DNA from: Bagarius yarrelli
Taxonomy: Eukaryota; Chordata; Actinopteri; Siluriformes; Sisoridae
Direction of reading: 5' to 3'
DNA length: 64,000 nt
Assembly: GCA_005784505.1 (NCBI GenBank)
Contig: VCAZ01000107.1
Location: forward strand, 620,001 to 684,000
Positions 35,305 through 46,371 of the stretch are shown here, in pieces; within the stretch, counting starts at the first letter, position 1; each line of letters begins with the position of its first letter. Under the pieces are notes generated by a model that was not told the origin of the DNA, made no database searches, and saw only the letters and a program-made list of their open reading frames with translations. A program made the translations under genes and the position numbers.

Positions 35305-37235
35305 GTAGGTTATTTAACGCCATTTTCTTTCTTCCTATCCAACTAGTATAGACTAATTCTTCTCCCAAGGAATAATTCACATCTGCCAGTGCGCATATCT
35401 TCACAGAACCGGGTTGGGTAAGGGCTTTTAAAGCCTGCAGTAGTTAATGATAATAAGCCAATATCATATCAGGCATTTCTGAGGCGCCTCCGCCTGTAAC
35501 ACCACACACACACACACCACCTTTACAAGAAATAGGCAACACATACTGCAGTAAAATCCCGAATCAAAACCATACCTATATTTCTGTGACAAACACGTAT
35601 GTATGTTCTGGGGTGTGTGTGTGCGTGTGCGTGTGTGTGTGTGTGCTGTGTAGTTATTCTACCATCATGGCGATTTTTGTTCTCTTAACATTTTCCAAGA
35701 TACTAAAAGATGAAATATTGTGATGTGAGGTATTTATTGGAAATGACATTATTACATCAGTATTTCCCAGTCAAACACCAGAGCGCAAAATACCTAAATC
35801 TTCATTTAGACTCACCTTAATTGTTTAAGCAGCTTTGAAACCGGGTCACAGGTCACACTATAGGGTGTCCTAAAAATTAACAAATTTCAGCAAATGTAAA
35901 TGTATTTACAGTGTATTGTCCTCTACATGAGTGCAATTTTTAAACGCACATATGAAGAAATCTGTCCTGCTCATGATGAATTTGTGTATCTGTGATTGAA
36001 TGTCCAATGCAACCGTACATCAGATTCCTGATTCAGACATGACAATGATTACAAAAAGTTTTTTTTATTTTAAGGGCGATCTGTAAGGTTAACTTAGATA
36101 TCTATAATACAAAAAAAATGAACAAATGTGTTAATTTTCCTAAATGCTTGAAAATGAACTAATAAGAAAAAGAAAAACAGATTTTCTTTAAAATAAAAAT
36201 TGTCTGAAGACAGTTTTTCCATTCAGTATGGATTAAAGGCGTCAATAATCCGGTCATATGTAATGATGTAATGTGGTAATGATGTAATGGTGTAATAGAA
36301 TTACATAATAGATTTAGGTAACAGCAAGTCTTCAAGTAAAATTTAAATGATAGGTAAACAGTAAAATGACAGAAATATTGTGGAACCTGGTTAGAGGAAA
36401 ATCACACCACTGAGGCATATTTGGTGAAATATTAATGCGCAATTTGGAGACATAGTGGTGACATTCGAACACTCATCTGTGACCACTTGGTCAGCTGTGT
36501 TCTGGAATTTAGATCAGGAATAAGTGACTGTGAAGAAATGTTAGTTGTAAATTTACTACAACCCATTCAGACTATTGGCTCTTTAAATTCTGTGTATTAA
36601 CAGTTTTATATGAAATATTACCCTGCATACACGTCATCTATCAGCATTAGAACCCTAAAAGCAAAAGTAGGCTACACCCCTGACAATGTGCTGATCAAAT
36701 ACACTAAAATCCCTGATGTTGTCTGAGACAACCTGCAACACTAATTAACAGAGGTCACTTCTTTAAAAACGATAGGAAAACTAGTACTGCCCCCTATTGG
36801 CAAACTTATGTCAGGTTTTGCCCCTCTGGAGAATTATCAGTCGGTGATAAATAAGCAATTGTCATTGTCAAAGGCTATAAAAATGAAACACTGTTATTAC
36901 ACTGATACTTGTAGCAATTATTTATTTATTTATATATTTTAGGTTTTTTTTTTTTTAGTTCTTTGTCTTCTGTAATTAATCTGCTGCTGGAATCATGTTT
37001 GCCTGTTAATGCTGTGCTATGAATAAAATATTATATTGCAAATTATGAATCTTTAATGTGTGCAAATTCTGAATACTGCTCAAAAGTGTTTATTTAATTA
37101 ACTGCATTTTAACTATAATTGGAAATAAGGCGAGAAAAGAAAAGCATTTAAATCATTCCGATGTCAGTATATTCGTAATGCATGGAAAAATACACGTATA
37201 TTTAAGGATCCTTATGAATATTTAATAAGATGCGT
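35305..37235 (+). other. intron between olfm1 exons A and B
   Basis: It contains a (GT)n tract at 35613-35645 and no recognised exon. It is AT-rich with several homopolymer runs. Confidence 0.6.
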
Positions 37236-37545
37236 GGTGGGCGTGGCCAGCGGACCAATGAGAAGCTTGGCTGAGTCTCCGCAGTTTTCGTTATTCGAAC
37301 AGAGACTGCGAGCTGCACGGACAGCCATCAGCAGAGCCGAGCAGCGAGCATCCGCACAGCACCGCCGAGTCTATCGTAAATAAACAAAATAAGATCAGCA
37401 ACCATGTCCCAAGCTGCTCTGTCCCCAGCCGGGGCTCTAATGGACCACCAAACTTTGATGGGCAACACTGGGTTGCAGATTCGTGCCGCGCTGGAGTGCG
37501 TATAATGAAGGATTTGGAAAGAAAGAGGAAGAAAGGCGCGCAAAG
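37236..37545 (+). promoter_or_regulatory. olfm1: olfm1 B-form promoter and leader
   Basis: A GC/CACCC-type box GGGCGTGGC (37239-37247) and a CCAAT box (37255-37259) lie just upstream of a CpG-rich leader that runs into the B coding exon. A TATTTAAG word occurs near 37197. I infer a transcription start at about 37280-37320. The leader contains two upstream ORFs (separate entries). Confidence 0.6.
37404..37505 (+). CDS. upstream ORF 1 in the olfm1 B leader (33 aa)
   Basis: The ATG at 37404 has A at -3 (ACCATGT). The ORF is 33 codons, ending TAA at 37503-37505, 40 bases before the B start codon and out of frame with it. If the leader starts upstream as the promoter elements suggest, ribosomes would meet this ATG first. 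A regulatory role is inferred; the peptide has no known domain. Confidence 0.4.
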   Translation: MSQAALSPAGALMDHQTLMGNTGLQIRAALECV

Positions 37546-37564
37546 ATGTCACTGCCCTTGCTGA
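37505..37564 (+). CDS. upstream ORF 2 overlapping the olfm1 B start (19 aa)
   Basis: The ATG at 37505-37507 shares a base with the stop of upstream ORF 1. The 19-codon Lys/Arg/Cys-rich frame runs past the main ATG at 37546 and stops at 37562-37564. Its translation would compete with the B start. Conservation is unknown. Confidence 0.35.
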   Translation: MKDLERKRKKGAQRCHCPC

Positions 37565-37695
37565 AGATCGGCGTTGTGCTCAGCACCATGGCCATGATCA
37601 CTAACTGGATGTCGCAGACTTTGCCTTCACTCGTGGGCCTGAACTCCACCAAGCTGATGGCGGCTCCACCTGCGGGAGCGGACCGTAGCATGGCC
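37546..37695 (+). CDS. olfm1: olfactomedin-1, alternative first coding exon B
   Basis: Fifty codons starting MSLPLLKIGVVLSTMAMITN and including WMSQTLPSLVGLN, nearly identical to the B-type N-terminus of vertebrate OLFM1 (also similar in OLFM3). The exon ends Met-Ala|GTGAGT in phase 0 and joins M exon 1 (Val-Leu-Pro). The hydrophobic stretch at about residues 5-20 is a signal sequence. The tail after LVGLN (Ala/Pro-rich) is the variable part in the family. The products are BMY (153 aa) and BMZ (483 aa; human long form about 485). No in-frame ATG lies directly upstream, so the start is secure. Confidence 0.95.
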
Positions 37696-38955
37696 GTGAG
37701 TTACCGAGCTTCACATCACATCGCATCACATCACTGAAAACTGTAGACTGAAAGTCGTCTAATCACGAGAGAGAGAGAGAGAGAGAGAGAGTGTGTGTGT
37801 GCACAGAAACACCCAGTCGGGGATTATGAATGGAATTTAGACTTCAGTTAATTAAATAGATTTAAACGTGATTTTTAATGATAAATTTATTGCTCTAAAA
37901 TGTTTTATTTGTTTTTTAAAAACACATCAGATTTTTTTTTGTAGATTTTCTGAATGCTTTCAAGTGGTACTGCCTGCATCACTGGGGTAAATGTTATTAC
38001 TGCTTTTTTATTCTTTCAAATGTATCTGAAAACATTTTACAATTACACTGTTTATTCATGTGTTTATTTACTTAATTAATTATTCACTTTTATAATATTT
38101 CAGAATCTTTGCGGTGGTTAATGTAAACTTAGCTAGGCTTATATTGTAAGACAGACATGTGTAGCGTGTGCACTGTTTAAAAACCATGATAAGATGTTTA
38201 AACTAAAAACTTTATTCCACAATGTGGAAATATAAAATATTCTTTTAACTGTCTCTGTAAATGTGCTTTTTTTTAAAGTTCCTGTCTTTCTTCGAAGGTA
38301 ATTTACATTGATTTTTATTTGGTTAATCCAACCATTTATCTAAATTAAGCTTTAGATTTTATCTTTATATGTATTAACATAATTTTATCTTATTAACTAA
38401 ATTATAAACTTACTTAACTGATAATGCTGCACTGTTGATTTGTTGAAATTTTTTGTTGCGGTTATTGGAATTATGACTATAGAGGACAGTTTGTTGCAGA
38501 ATAATTTATTCACCTGAGGATTAAAAGGGAAATTTTATACATTGCAGAAAATGTGATAATAAATTGAAGCATCATATGTGAAAACACCTGAAACCCGACA
38601 GCTGTTTGCTGTATATGTGTGAGAGCCCTTTATTTGTACATGCAGCTCTCTGGAGAGGAAAGTATTCAGCTTGTGTGAACGCATCATCAGTTGCACATGG
38701 CACAATCTCATCCCAATGACATAAGTAAAATGTCTTGCTGCATTTTTAGTAGGAGCCTATTTAAAGTGCGGAGACATGAAAACTGTGAAAAATATCAAGA
38801 ATTTTAACTGTCTGTACCTAAAAATGCTTCTCTCTTGCTGCCCCTTTAAAAGAAGTGAAATGTAAGAATTGTGCACAGACTCTCTGATGTAACACTGGTC
38901 ACTGTCCCCCTAACCTATACTGTCTGTATGTCTTTTTTTTTTTTGCTATGTCTAG
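37696..38955 (+). other. intron between olfm1 exon B and M exon 1
   Basis: GTGAGT donor and polyT...TCTAG acceptor (38954-38955). It contains a (GA)n(GT)n tract at 37766-37802 and is otherwise AT-rich. Confidence 0.85.
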
Positions 38956-39105
38956 GTGCTGCCTGCGAACCCAGAGGAGTCGTGGCAGGTGTACAGCTCA
39001 GCACAGGACAGTGAAGGCAGGTGTGTGTGCACCGTGGTGGCTCCTCAGCAGACTATGTGTTCGCGAGATGCCAGGACTAAGCAGCTGAGACAGCTTCTTG
39101 AAAAA
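38956..39105 (+). CDS. olfm1: olfactomedin-1, shared M exon 1
   Basis: Fifty codons in phase 0, from VLPANPEESWQVYSSAQDSE through CVCTVVAPQQTMCSRD to QLLEK, nearly identical to human OLFM1. This is the noelin N-terminal domain, whose cysteines (CxC and MCSRD) take part in inter-subunit disulfides in the family. It is used by all four isoforms. The acceptor follows a long T-tract and the donor is AAA|GTAACC. Confidence 0.96.
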
Positions 39106-39228
39106 GTAACCTTTACTTTCACAAACACACACACATTAGACCTTTTTGCACAAATCTATCAAAAATGATGAAAAAGCACAGACTTGGCACTGGTCTCAGG
39201 TACAAAATCTTTTTCAAAATTCCACCAG
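39106..39228 (+). other. mini-intron of 123 bases
   Basis: GTAACC donor and CACCAG acceptor. It includes a short CA run. It is much shorter than the other introns of this gene. Confidence 0.9.
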
Positions 39229-39384
39229 GTACAGAACATGACCCAGTCAATCCAGACTCTGGACGAGAGGACACAGAAAGACCTGCAGTATGTTCATCGA
39301 ATGGAGGTGCAGCTCCGAGGCCTTGAGACTAAATTTAAACAGGTGGAGGAGAACCACAAGCAAAATATTGCTAAGCAATACAAG
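39229..39384 (+). CDS. olfm1: olfactomedin-1, shared M exon 2 (coiled coil)
   Basis: Fifty-two codons, from VQNMTQSIQTLDERTQKDLQ to NIAKQYK, in phase 0 with donor AAG|GTATGA. The heptad-like, charged sequence is the first part of the coiled coil that drives tetramer formation in the family. NMT is a predicted N-glycosylation site. It is more diverged from mammals than the flanking exons. From here transcripts either stop in exon Y (40781) or continue to exon 4 (41322). Confidence 0.95.
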
Positions 39385-39867
39385 GTATGACAAGATAAAG
39401 TATTTGCCCATCCATTCTTTTAGGTTTAATGTTCCTATTTTCTGTTTGCATTTTACAGCATTTAATATTCCCCTGCTTGCATTTGCTTTATAAATGAATA
39501 ACTTTGATTAATGTGCTTAAGATTAATTGGATTATGCTAAAAAAAAAACAAGCAGGGGCAGAAAATGTTTAGTTTTACAAATTTCTGAGGCATAAATTAA
39601 AATTTCAGCCCTAGTAATTAATCTGCATGAAAGACTTGCTGATTTGTATTCCAATATCATCATGATCCTCAAACCGCTACCTTGAAAACGCCCTTCAAGC
39701 CATGTCCACACAAACACAGGTATTTTTAATTCCTTCGTTTCTGAAAAAAAATTCACACAAGCACAGTTTTAAAAACATCTCTGTCCCCGGAAAACCACAG
39801 AAATGCCTAATCAAGTATTTCAAGAGCAATGCAAGCCAACAGGTGGCAATATAATACTCAGGGGTGC

Positions 39868-39978
39868 TGCTTACATTTACAGCATTTGGCAGAGCGACTT
39901 ACATTTATTTTTCATTATACAACTAAGCAATTAGGGGTTAAGGGCCTTTCTCAGGGGCCCAACAGTGGTAACTTGGTT
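39868..39978 (-). mobile_element. SINE family A, partial reverse copy
   Basis: 'acagcatttggcagagcgac' followed by 'ttaagggcctttctcagggg' is the reversed tail and body; the tRNA-like head is absent. It lies in the intron after M exon 2. Confidence 0.75.
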
Positions 39979-40780
39979 GTACTGGATACTGGCAACAAAT
40001 TTGGTCCCTATCATTTAGCATTTGTCAGTTCACATGTTATAAGCCCTGTTAGCACAGTTATTAGCAGCAGTATTTTGGCTACGCCTGCCATAGCACAGAC
40101 GCACGTTATGTAAACGACGCACAATCTGACGTCAAACGAAGAAAGTAACAGCACGGACTAGCCAAAATCTCCGGTTTGCCGTCTGCCGGCATCAGTAAAC
40201 CCAGCGTTTCTGAAAATCCTCCCCATGGTGGAAGCTTTTAATATTGATTAGTTTTAGTGAACTGATACTGCGTTTGAGTGTGAACAGACGGCCAAACCGC
40301 ATATACCTGTAAAATTCCTGTGTCTGTGTGGACATGGTCTTGGTTTTGAATGAACAGAGCATGTGTAAATGTAGTTTTCATTTTATGGAATATTTATTCA
40401 TTTATATACAGAGTGAATTATGAAAGAAATAGATGCCTCTCCTAAGGCACTTCTCCTAAGAAGTCCTCTGTGTTCTCCATTGCCTCATAAATCGTTAATG
40501 AGACTTTAATCCTCTTTAAATATTAGCTTTATTTATAGATTCACTGGCTATGTTTGATGTAGCAATTATTTTAATTAATTACCACAGTCATTATCACATT
40601 GTTTTGCACAGTTTCACGGTGATTCCTGATCTGTCTATTTGCATGCTGCATTTTTTACCCATTTTTTTTTGTTTATGTGTCGTCTTGTGATTACACCTGT
40701 ATCTGGGTATAGTGTGTGTTTATGTTTTAGACAGGTTAGTAAGTTAGCTATTCAACAGTTTCTTATTTTCTTGCTTGCAG

Positions 40781-40786
40781 GGCTAA
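40781..40786 (+). CDS. olfm1: olfactomedin-1, alternative last exon Y (Gly-stop)
   Basis: After a pyrimidine-rich tract and TTGCAG (40775-40780), the exon opens GGC TAA in phase 0 with M exon 2. It adds a single glycine to ...AKQYK and then stops at 40784-40786. This is what the mammalian pancortin Y exon does (short forms ending ...RQFKG). The predicted AMY and BMY products lack the second coiled-coil part and the whole olfactomedin domain. The 3' UTR runs about 350 bases to the AATAAA at 41123. In mammals the short forms are secreted or ER-associated brain proteins with roles distinct from the long forms. The exon is invisible to ORF finders. Confidence 0.88.
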   Translation, partial: G

Positions 40787-41122
40787 AATTATGAATTATG
40801 AATATCAGAGCTGCAGAGACTGAAGAGCAAGTTCAATCCCATTGTAACCCCGAGCTGGTCTACTGAACCTTTGCACCATTTAGTTTATTTTAAGCGAATA
40901 AGCACTTTTAAAGCTCCATGTTGCGCTCTTTTTGTGCATGCCATTGTAGAAGCATTTCATTACTAAATATTTATTTGTTATGGTGAATTTCTTCCGTGTC
41001 TTTCCTCAATCAGGTTTGTTAATGCACATTTGGTTACCAAGCGAACAAAGTAATGAGTTAACGATGTTGTATGTGATGCAAAGCATGTAATCACTTAAGA
41101 CATTGCATTTTAAACATTGAAA

Positions 41123-41128
41123 AATAAA
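41123..41128 (+). terminator. olfm1: poly(A) signal of the Y (short-form) transcripts
   Basis: AATAAA about 340 bases after the Y stop codon, followed by a T/GT-rich stretch ('ttgttctttgtgtactg'). It lies 194 bases before exon 4, so polyadenylation here would exclude the Z exons. Confidence 0.75.
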
Positions 41129-41321
41129 GGAGTTTTGCCAATTGTTCTTTGTGTACTGAGGAGTTGTTTTATGATTCTTCAATGTCATATCCCACATCTG
41201 TGTTAGGCACACACTGAACTCAGGCTAGGTTAGACAGAGAGGGCATGTTAGGGCCAGATAGGTGTTTGGACAGGACGGTTGCACACATGCCTACTGAACC
41301 AAGCCTATTTTAACCTTACAG

Positions 41322-41541
41322 GCCATAAAAGCGAAAATGGAGGAACTTAGGCCAATGATACCAGTGTTGGAGGAATACAAGGCCGATGCAAAATTGGTAT
41401 TGCAGTTTAAAGAGGAGGTCAAGAATCTGACGTCAGTGCTAAGCGAGCTGCAGGAGGAGATCGGAGCCTTTGACTACGAGGAGCTCCACAACAGGGTGTC
41501 AAATCTTGAGGAGAGGCTTCGTGCCTGCATGCAAAAATTAG
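41322..41541 (+). CDS. olfm1: olfactomedin-1, exon 4 of the Z forms (second coiled-coil part)
   Basis: It encodes AIKAKMEELRPMIPVLEEYK through FKEEVKNLTSVLSELQEEIG to SNLEERLRACMQKL, plus the first base of the next codon (phase 1, donor G|GTAGGC). Amphipathic helices continue the tetramerising stalk. NLT is a glycosylation site. The cysteine in RACMQ is conserved and thought to form inter-chain disulfides in the family. It is very close to human OLFM1 here. Confidence 0.96.
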
Positions 41542-42400
41542 GTAGGCTGAGTTTGAGCACAAACATCAACACCCTCTCGCTTAACTCACATAAAAGTTAG
41601 ATATTAAATCTGTCCAGCTTACATTAGTCAGATATATTTGCACCAGTAGACATAACCGAGCTCTTAGACAGACAAAGGTTTCAGCATAAATGTAGAAAGG
41701 AGGATACTTGCTAACTATTTAGATGGTTAGGTGAGGATCATAATTAATACTGATAGGCGAAGTGCACAAATAAATATATAATATAAATACATAGCAAGGT
41801 AATATTTTACTGGGTAACATGTATTCAAAAGCTGTTACAACTCAGTGCTAAATCTATTAGCTTTTGGCATGGCTACGATAAGGTACATGGCATTATTCAA
41901 AATGACAAAGGTTTCAAAAATATTTCAATGATATACTAATGAATACTGTCATCATCCGATAGTCTTTGGTCTGACCTTGAATATGATGGAGCTTATTCTT
42001 CACACCTAGTATGACCTGATGAGCATCAATGTGCCATAATGAATAAATAAATCAAGGACATCTAAATGTTTAACCTTAAAGCAGCTGGGGGAGGAGAGAT
42101 CAGATGGTGCTGTCAAACACAGACAGGTCCTCCACTCCTGTAAACTGCTCTGGGAATAGGGGATTCATTTAAAAGCACATTTTCACAGATGTACAAGAAA
42201 ACAGCAATGTTTCCATCGATTCGGGAGACACAACCTTAATGCGATTGTAGGGTGGATCCAGTGGTGTAGCCAGATAGACACACGTCCTTCAGTTAATCCT
42301 CCAGTTAAAACAAAGTCTTTTGGAAATACAAGAGTAAAAAAAAAGTAAACTGAAATTTGTGAATAATTACAATAAAATGTGGTTAATGATATATTTACAT
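41542..42400 (+). other. start of olfm1 intron 4
   Basis: Intronic, AT-rich, no recognised element. Confidence 0.6.
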
Positions 42401-42404
42401 TTCT

Positions 42405-42583
42405 AGAGTTTCTTGCTCTTATCCAGAGCGACTTGCATTTATCGTATTTGCAATCCAACTGAGCAATTGATGGTTAAAGGCTTTGCTCTGGGATCCAGCA
42501 ACAGCAGTAGCAGTTGCTGGAAATTAAACCCATGTTTTGCAACCAGCAGTCCAACACCTTAACCTACCACTACCATTTCCTTC
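42405..42583 (-). mobile_element. tRNA-derived SINE, family A (reverse)
   Basis: 'cttatccagagcgacttgca' (reversed tail) to 'aaccagcagtccaacacctt' (reversed head), in olfm1 intron 4. Confidence 0.8.
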
Positions 42584-42584
42584 T

Positions 42585-42682
42585 TACCAATACCCCCAAC
42601 CCTCAGCTGCTCAGTTGGATAAATGAGATAAATGTAAGTAGCTCCAAATAAGGGCATCTGGTAAATGCCAGAAATGTAAATG
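42585..42682 (+). mobile_element. SINE family A, 5'-truncated forward copy
   Basis: 'cagctgctcagttggataaa' to 'aaatgccagaaatgtaaatg'. It sits immediately beside the reverse copy, giving a head-to-head SINE pair. Confidence 0.75.
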
Positions 42683-42689
42683 TTATAAT

Positions 42690-43555
42690 ATATACATGGT
42701 TGTTTCCAGCACAAATTGTAATTTACTGTTGTTTACATTAGTTTAGAACAGACACCATGCTGGGATTTACTGAAACTGTGATTTGTAGAATCTAGTGTCC
42801 TACAGGTTTATGTCTTCGTATGGGTCAAATGCTACATTAAGCTGTAAAGATGACCGTCTATAAATAAAGGCAGGATGTAAAGAGCCATATTATCATTCTT
42901 TGTGTAATACGTTATGGCTGTATGTATCCTGTTCTCCTAACGCTAATGCTTGCACACATTTAGAAATACCTCACAAATAACAAGATTTAGTGCAAATTAA
43001 GATTATATAAACTCAAGGACTAGGAACTAATACCTACATTATTTTTATTTTTTTTTTTAATTTAGTCCTTGGGGGTCTTAATGTTTCCATATAACCGATG
43101 ATTTCTCATTTTCAGGCTAGACCTAATAACCAGAGAGTTAAGCGTAACAACAGTAAGAATAATAATTAATAATAATAAATAGCCATAATTTATTATTATC
43201 ATTATTATCTCACTTTACCCATCTCATAAACAGGAAACAGAAAACATGTGTAAAAGCTGTTTAGTTTGGAACCTCTTCCTTTGCACAAATGACTTTAAAA
43301 TGCAACTGACTTGAAATGAACATCTTTAGTTTCGATTTCTGGCAAACACTGGGGGTAGCACTGGGCATGCCGCTAGACCCAGAGGAAGGGTTGTGACTGA
43401 ACATCAAACTTTGATTAGTTGATGATTTGTTAATACGTTTTACAAATCTGTTGTGACATTTTTCAACAACAAAAGGCTAGCGCGATCTGTAATGCTGCTC
43501 CAGACCTTTTTTATGTTGGATATTCCAGTTTGACCTCAATAAACAACTGTATTGC
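42690..43555 (+). other. olfm1 intron 4, featureless part
   Basis: AT-rich with an AAT/ATT-rich stretch near 43150-43210. No exon was recognised. Confidence 0.5.
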
Positions 43556-43559
43556 CGAA

Positions 43560-44640
43560 ACACATGAGGAATTCCCTTTTATAACCTTCAACCTGAAGCA
43601 CATGTGTAATCCGACAAATTAGAGAGCGTTATTCTGATGAATCAGAAAAGCCTTTCCTGGTCTGAATTCTAGAAGAAGAATGACAGAAGGCTTGCTGTTA
43701 AATAGGGGCCAGGTATCGCAGTTAGTACTTTAGTTACATACCCTGGCCGGTGATGGAAGAAGACTCTCACCATGTCGGGTGCAAAATCCAAGCATGAGGG
43801 CAGGTTAGACAGTGCTTGAATATTGCCAATCCTCTTGATGGAGGAAATGGCCAGTAGGAACACCGTTTAAGATGCATGTCTGACACCTTTTCCAGTAGTT
43901 ACTAGTGGGGCACTGTGAGCATAGCCAGGTCCCAGGGCAAAAACCTCAGTTTCTGTGCAGGGCTTAGCCTTCTAGTTCCATGAAGGAACCTCAACACTAG
44001 TTTGTCCCTGCAAACTGCTTTTACATCTAGAGGAGTGTAAAATTGCAGATATGGCCACCAAGTATACCTTCAGGGTGGAGGTTGTTAGTCCCATAGAGAA
44101 CCTTTTCCTGCAGTAACTTCATCACTGAACCAATTGGGCAGTCAACTGGGTCTTGCTGTTTGTCCATACACCAGGAGATGAAAAGGTTCCATTAGAGTTT
44201 CCTCGTGGTGGAAGCTCTAGATTGAAGTGTGGTCTTCAGAGGACCTCGACCCCTGTTTGATTGTGCAGAGTGGGTTGCCTCATAGAGAAAACCCTTTGGT
44301 TTTCAGCCACCATTGCAGCGGTCTCATATGCAGCAGGTCAAATGGTATCACATTAGGCGCTGCCGCCATAAGGTGTTAGGTTAGGGCCAGGCATGTCTCA
44401 TGCTCCACTGCTAAGTCTGCCTGGGAGCCTCAGGGTATTAGCCGGCGCTGTGCCTTGGCAACAGCGGGGGCTCTGAGTCTGCACCTCCTCATTGAAAAGG
44501 GCTAGACAGGAGCGGAGCACATGCATAGGAAGCTTTTTGCAATGCTCCACCCTCAGGCAGCTAACACATTGCAAATGGGTGTACATGCCCAAAATTAATT
44601 GTGGACACAGAGACACACACTGCCTACTCTGTCATTACTG
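43560..44640 (-). mobile_element. DIRS-type retrotransposon fragment, antisense in olfm1 intron 4
   Basis: Blocks shared with the element at 61.9-64 kb: 'ttcaacctgaagcacatgtg' (43588) with 'ttcgacctgaagcacttgtc' (61898); 'gggtgcaaaatccaagcatg' (43778) with 'cggcgcaaaatccagtcatg' (62401); and the 44280-44345 stretch with 63140-63200 ('aaccctttg..ttttcagcc'). The order is kept, but the RNase H interval between is shortened. No ORF is intact. The class follows from the 62-64 kb copy. Confidence 0.65.
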
Positions 44641-45049
44641 ATTTTTATGTCTTTTTTGGCAATTCTTACACACAAGCTAAAAAAAACCCTGCTGCTCATG
44701 TTTATATAGTGTTACTTCCTAGTTGATGACATCACCCATCTGTGACGCAACGCTCTTTGATTCGTTTGATTACATACATACTTTAGGTCAAAAGTTTTCA
44801 AAGCATTTCTACGCAGCTTGAGGTTATGAAGAAGAAATTATCCATAGTCAATTTTGTGGACTTTACGCTAATTAAAATTATAAATAAATAAACTAGGCCC
44901 TGCTGTCCCTGAACAGTCCGTCACTGCTTTTACCCAATATTGGTGCATTAGATGCTTCATAATTATTGCCCATCTCTGATAAACATTTAACTATCATATA
45001 TTAAATATTAATTTCCACAGAGAATTCTTAGGAAATGGGTTTGCAAATG

Positions 45050-45059
45050 CCCCCCCCCC
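45050..45059. repeat. short C homopolymer
   Basis: A run of about ten C residues in olfm1 intron 4. Confidence 0.9.
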
Positions 45060-45244
45060 TTCCCAACACACACATACAATCTGGTCAATAATAGTAGATT
45101 GCTTGTGTACATTGTAAATAACATTGTGTTACTGTAGGCTACATAAAACTGCTGTTAATTAACATGATTTAAAATACTATACAAATAAATACGATTACGT
45201 TTTAAAAAACATTTTACTATTCAGTACAGCATAAATCCTTTATA

Positions 45245-45596
45245 CAGGGTGTCCCATAAGTTTCCATACATAGAAAAAACAAACATTTGTTCATGAAAAA
45301 CATTTCCCGAGATCCTCACCCCACTTGATTTTTTTTTCTTTGGGAGCATTTGAAGGCCATGGTGTTTTAGGAAAAGATACAAAACATAAATCATCTTAAG
45401 AAACGTATCACCAACACCATTACAAGCATCACTCCAGCTGTGCTGATATGTTTTCTTCCACAGTGGAGGATACACATCCAAATTATTTTCAAAACAATGG
45501 CAGTCATGTAAAGCAGATTATATAAATAAAAATGGTTTTCATATAAAAAAAATATTTTTGTTTATTTTTTCTATGTATGAAAACTAGGAAACCCTG
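45245..45596. mobile_element. mariner-type miniature transposon with TA target duplication
   Basis: The terminal inverted repeats of about 30-40 bases are CAGGGTGTCCCATAAGTTTC at the left and, reversed, CAGGGTTTCCTAGTTTTCAT at the right. Both are followed by CATACATAG and an A-rich stretch. TA lies directly outside both ends (45243-45244 and 45597-45598), the Tc1/mariner insertion signature. The roughly 350-base interior has a decayed minus-strand frame and no transposase. It lies in olfm1 intron 4. Confidence 0.8.
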
Positions 45597-46371
45597 TAGT
45601 TTAACATATTTTGGTAGGGAGGTCTGATACTAAGCTTATGTACTCACATACACACTCTCATACCCCTTCGTGATAATATTGACAAAAATTTTAGTTCACA
45701 AAGACTCCAGCAGGAGTGGCAAAATGTCAGACTCAGTGGTGTGTCAAGGTCAGTTAAGCTTCAGCAGCATGGAAATATTAGCTTACTACGTCTAAGATCT
45801 ATTAAAAAAACCTCATTTAAATATCAACTCCATGATCCTGCGCAATCACAGATTTTATCATTCTAATGTTGAAACACTTAAATTCTTACCAATCATTTTG
45901 TTCATACACAGTACTTTGTACTGTCACAGCCCTATAAAATAATGACCTAAATTAAATACAAATTGTTTCTGGATTTTTATCTGAATGATGGGGAGAGAAT
46001 ACTGACATTTGAAGGTTAGAGAAAAAAACTGTAGAATTAATAAGATTTAAAAACCTTTTTGTAGTCATTGGTGATGAGTGGTAGATAAGCTAAAAATTGA
46101 AATTTGGTATGGGATCGCAGTGCCTGCCTCTCTCTAAGGATGTCATATGTGGAGAGAGAAATCATAACAAAGCTGAGTTTATTTTCAGCCATGGGAGGAT
46201 GGCTTAAACCATTAGTGAATCAAATAATCTGATCTTGACACTAGCTTGTGTATGTGTGTGTTATGGGTGATATTATTTATAAAAAAAGGTAATATTCCAC
46301 ATTGCTACCTTTGTATAGTACTTATTGGTCTCCCTTATATAATCAGTAGCAATTTTATTTATTATTTGCAG

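Noticed and set aside
37483..37737. Longer olfm1 B-form start at 37483
   Set aside because: That frame opens with GTG, not ATG. The ATG at 37546 matches the conserved MSxPLLKIG start and the usual protein length.
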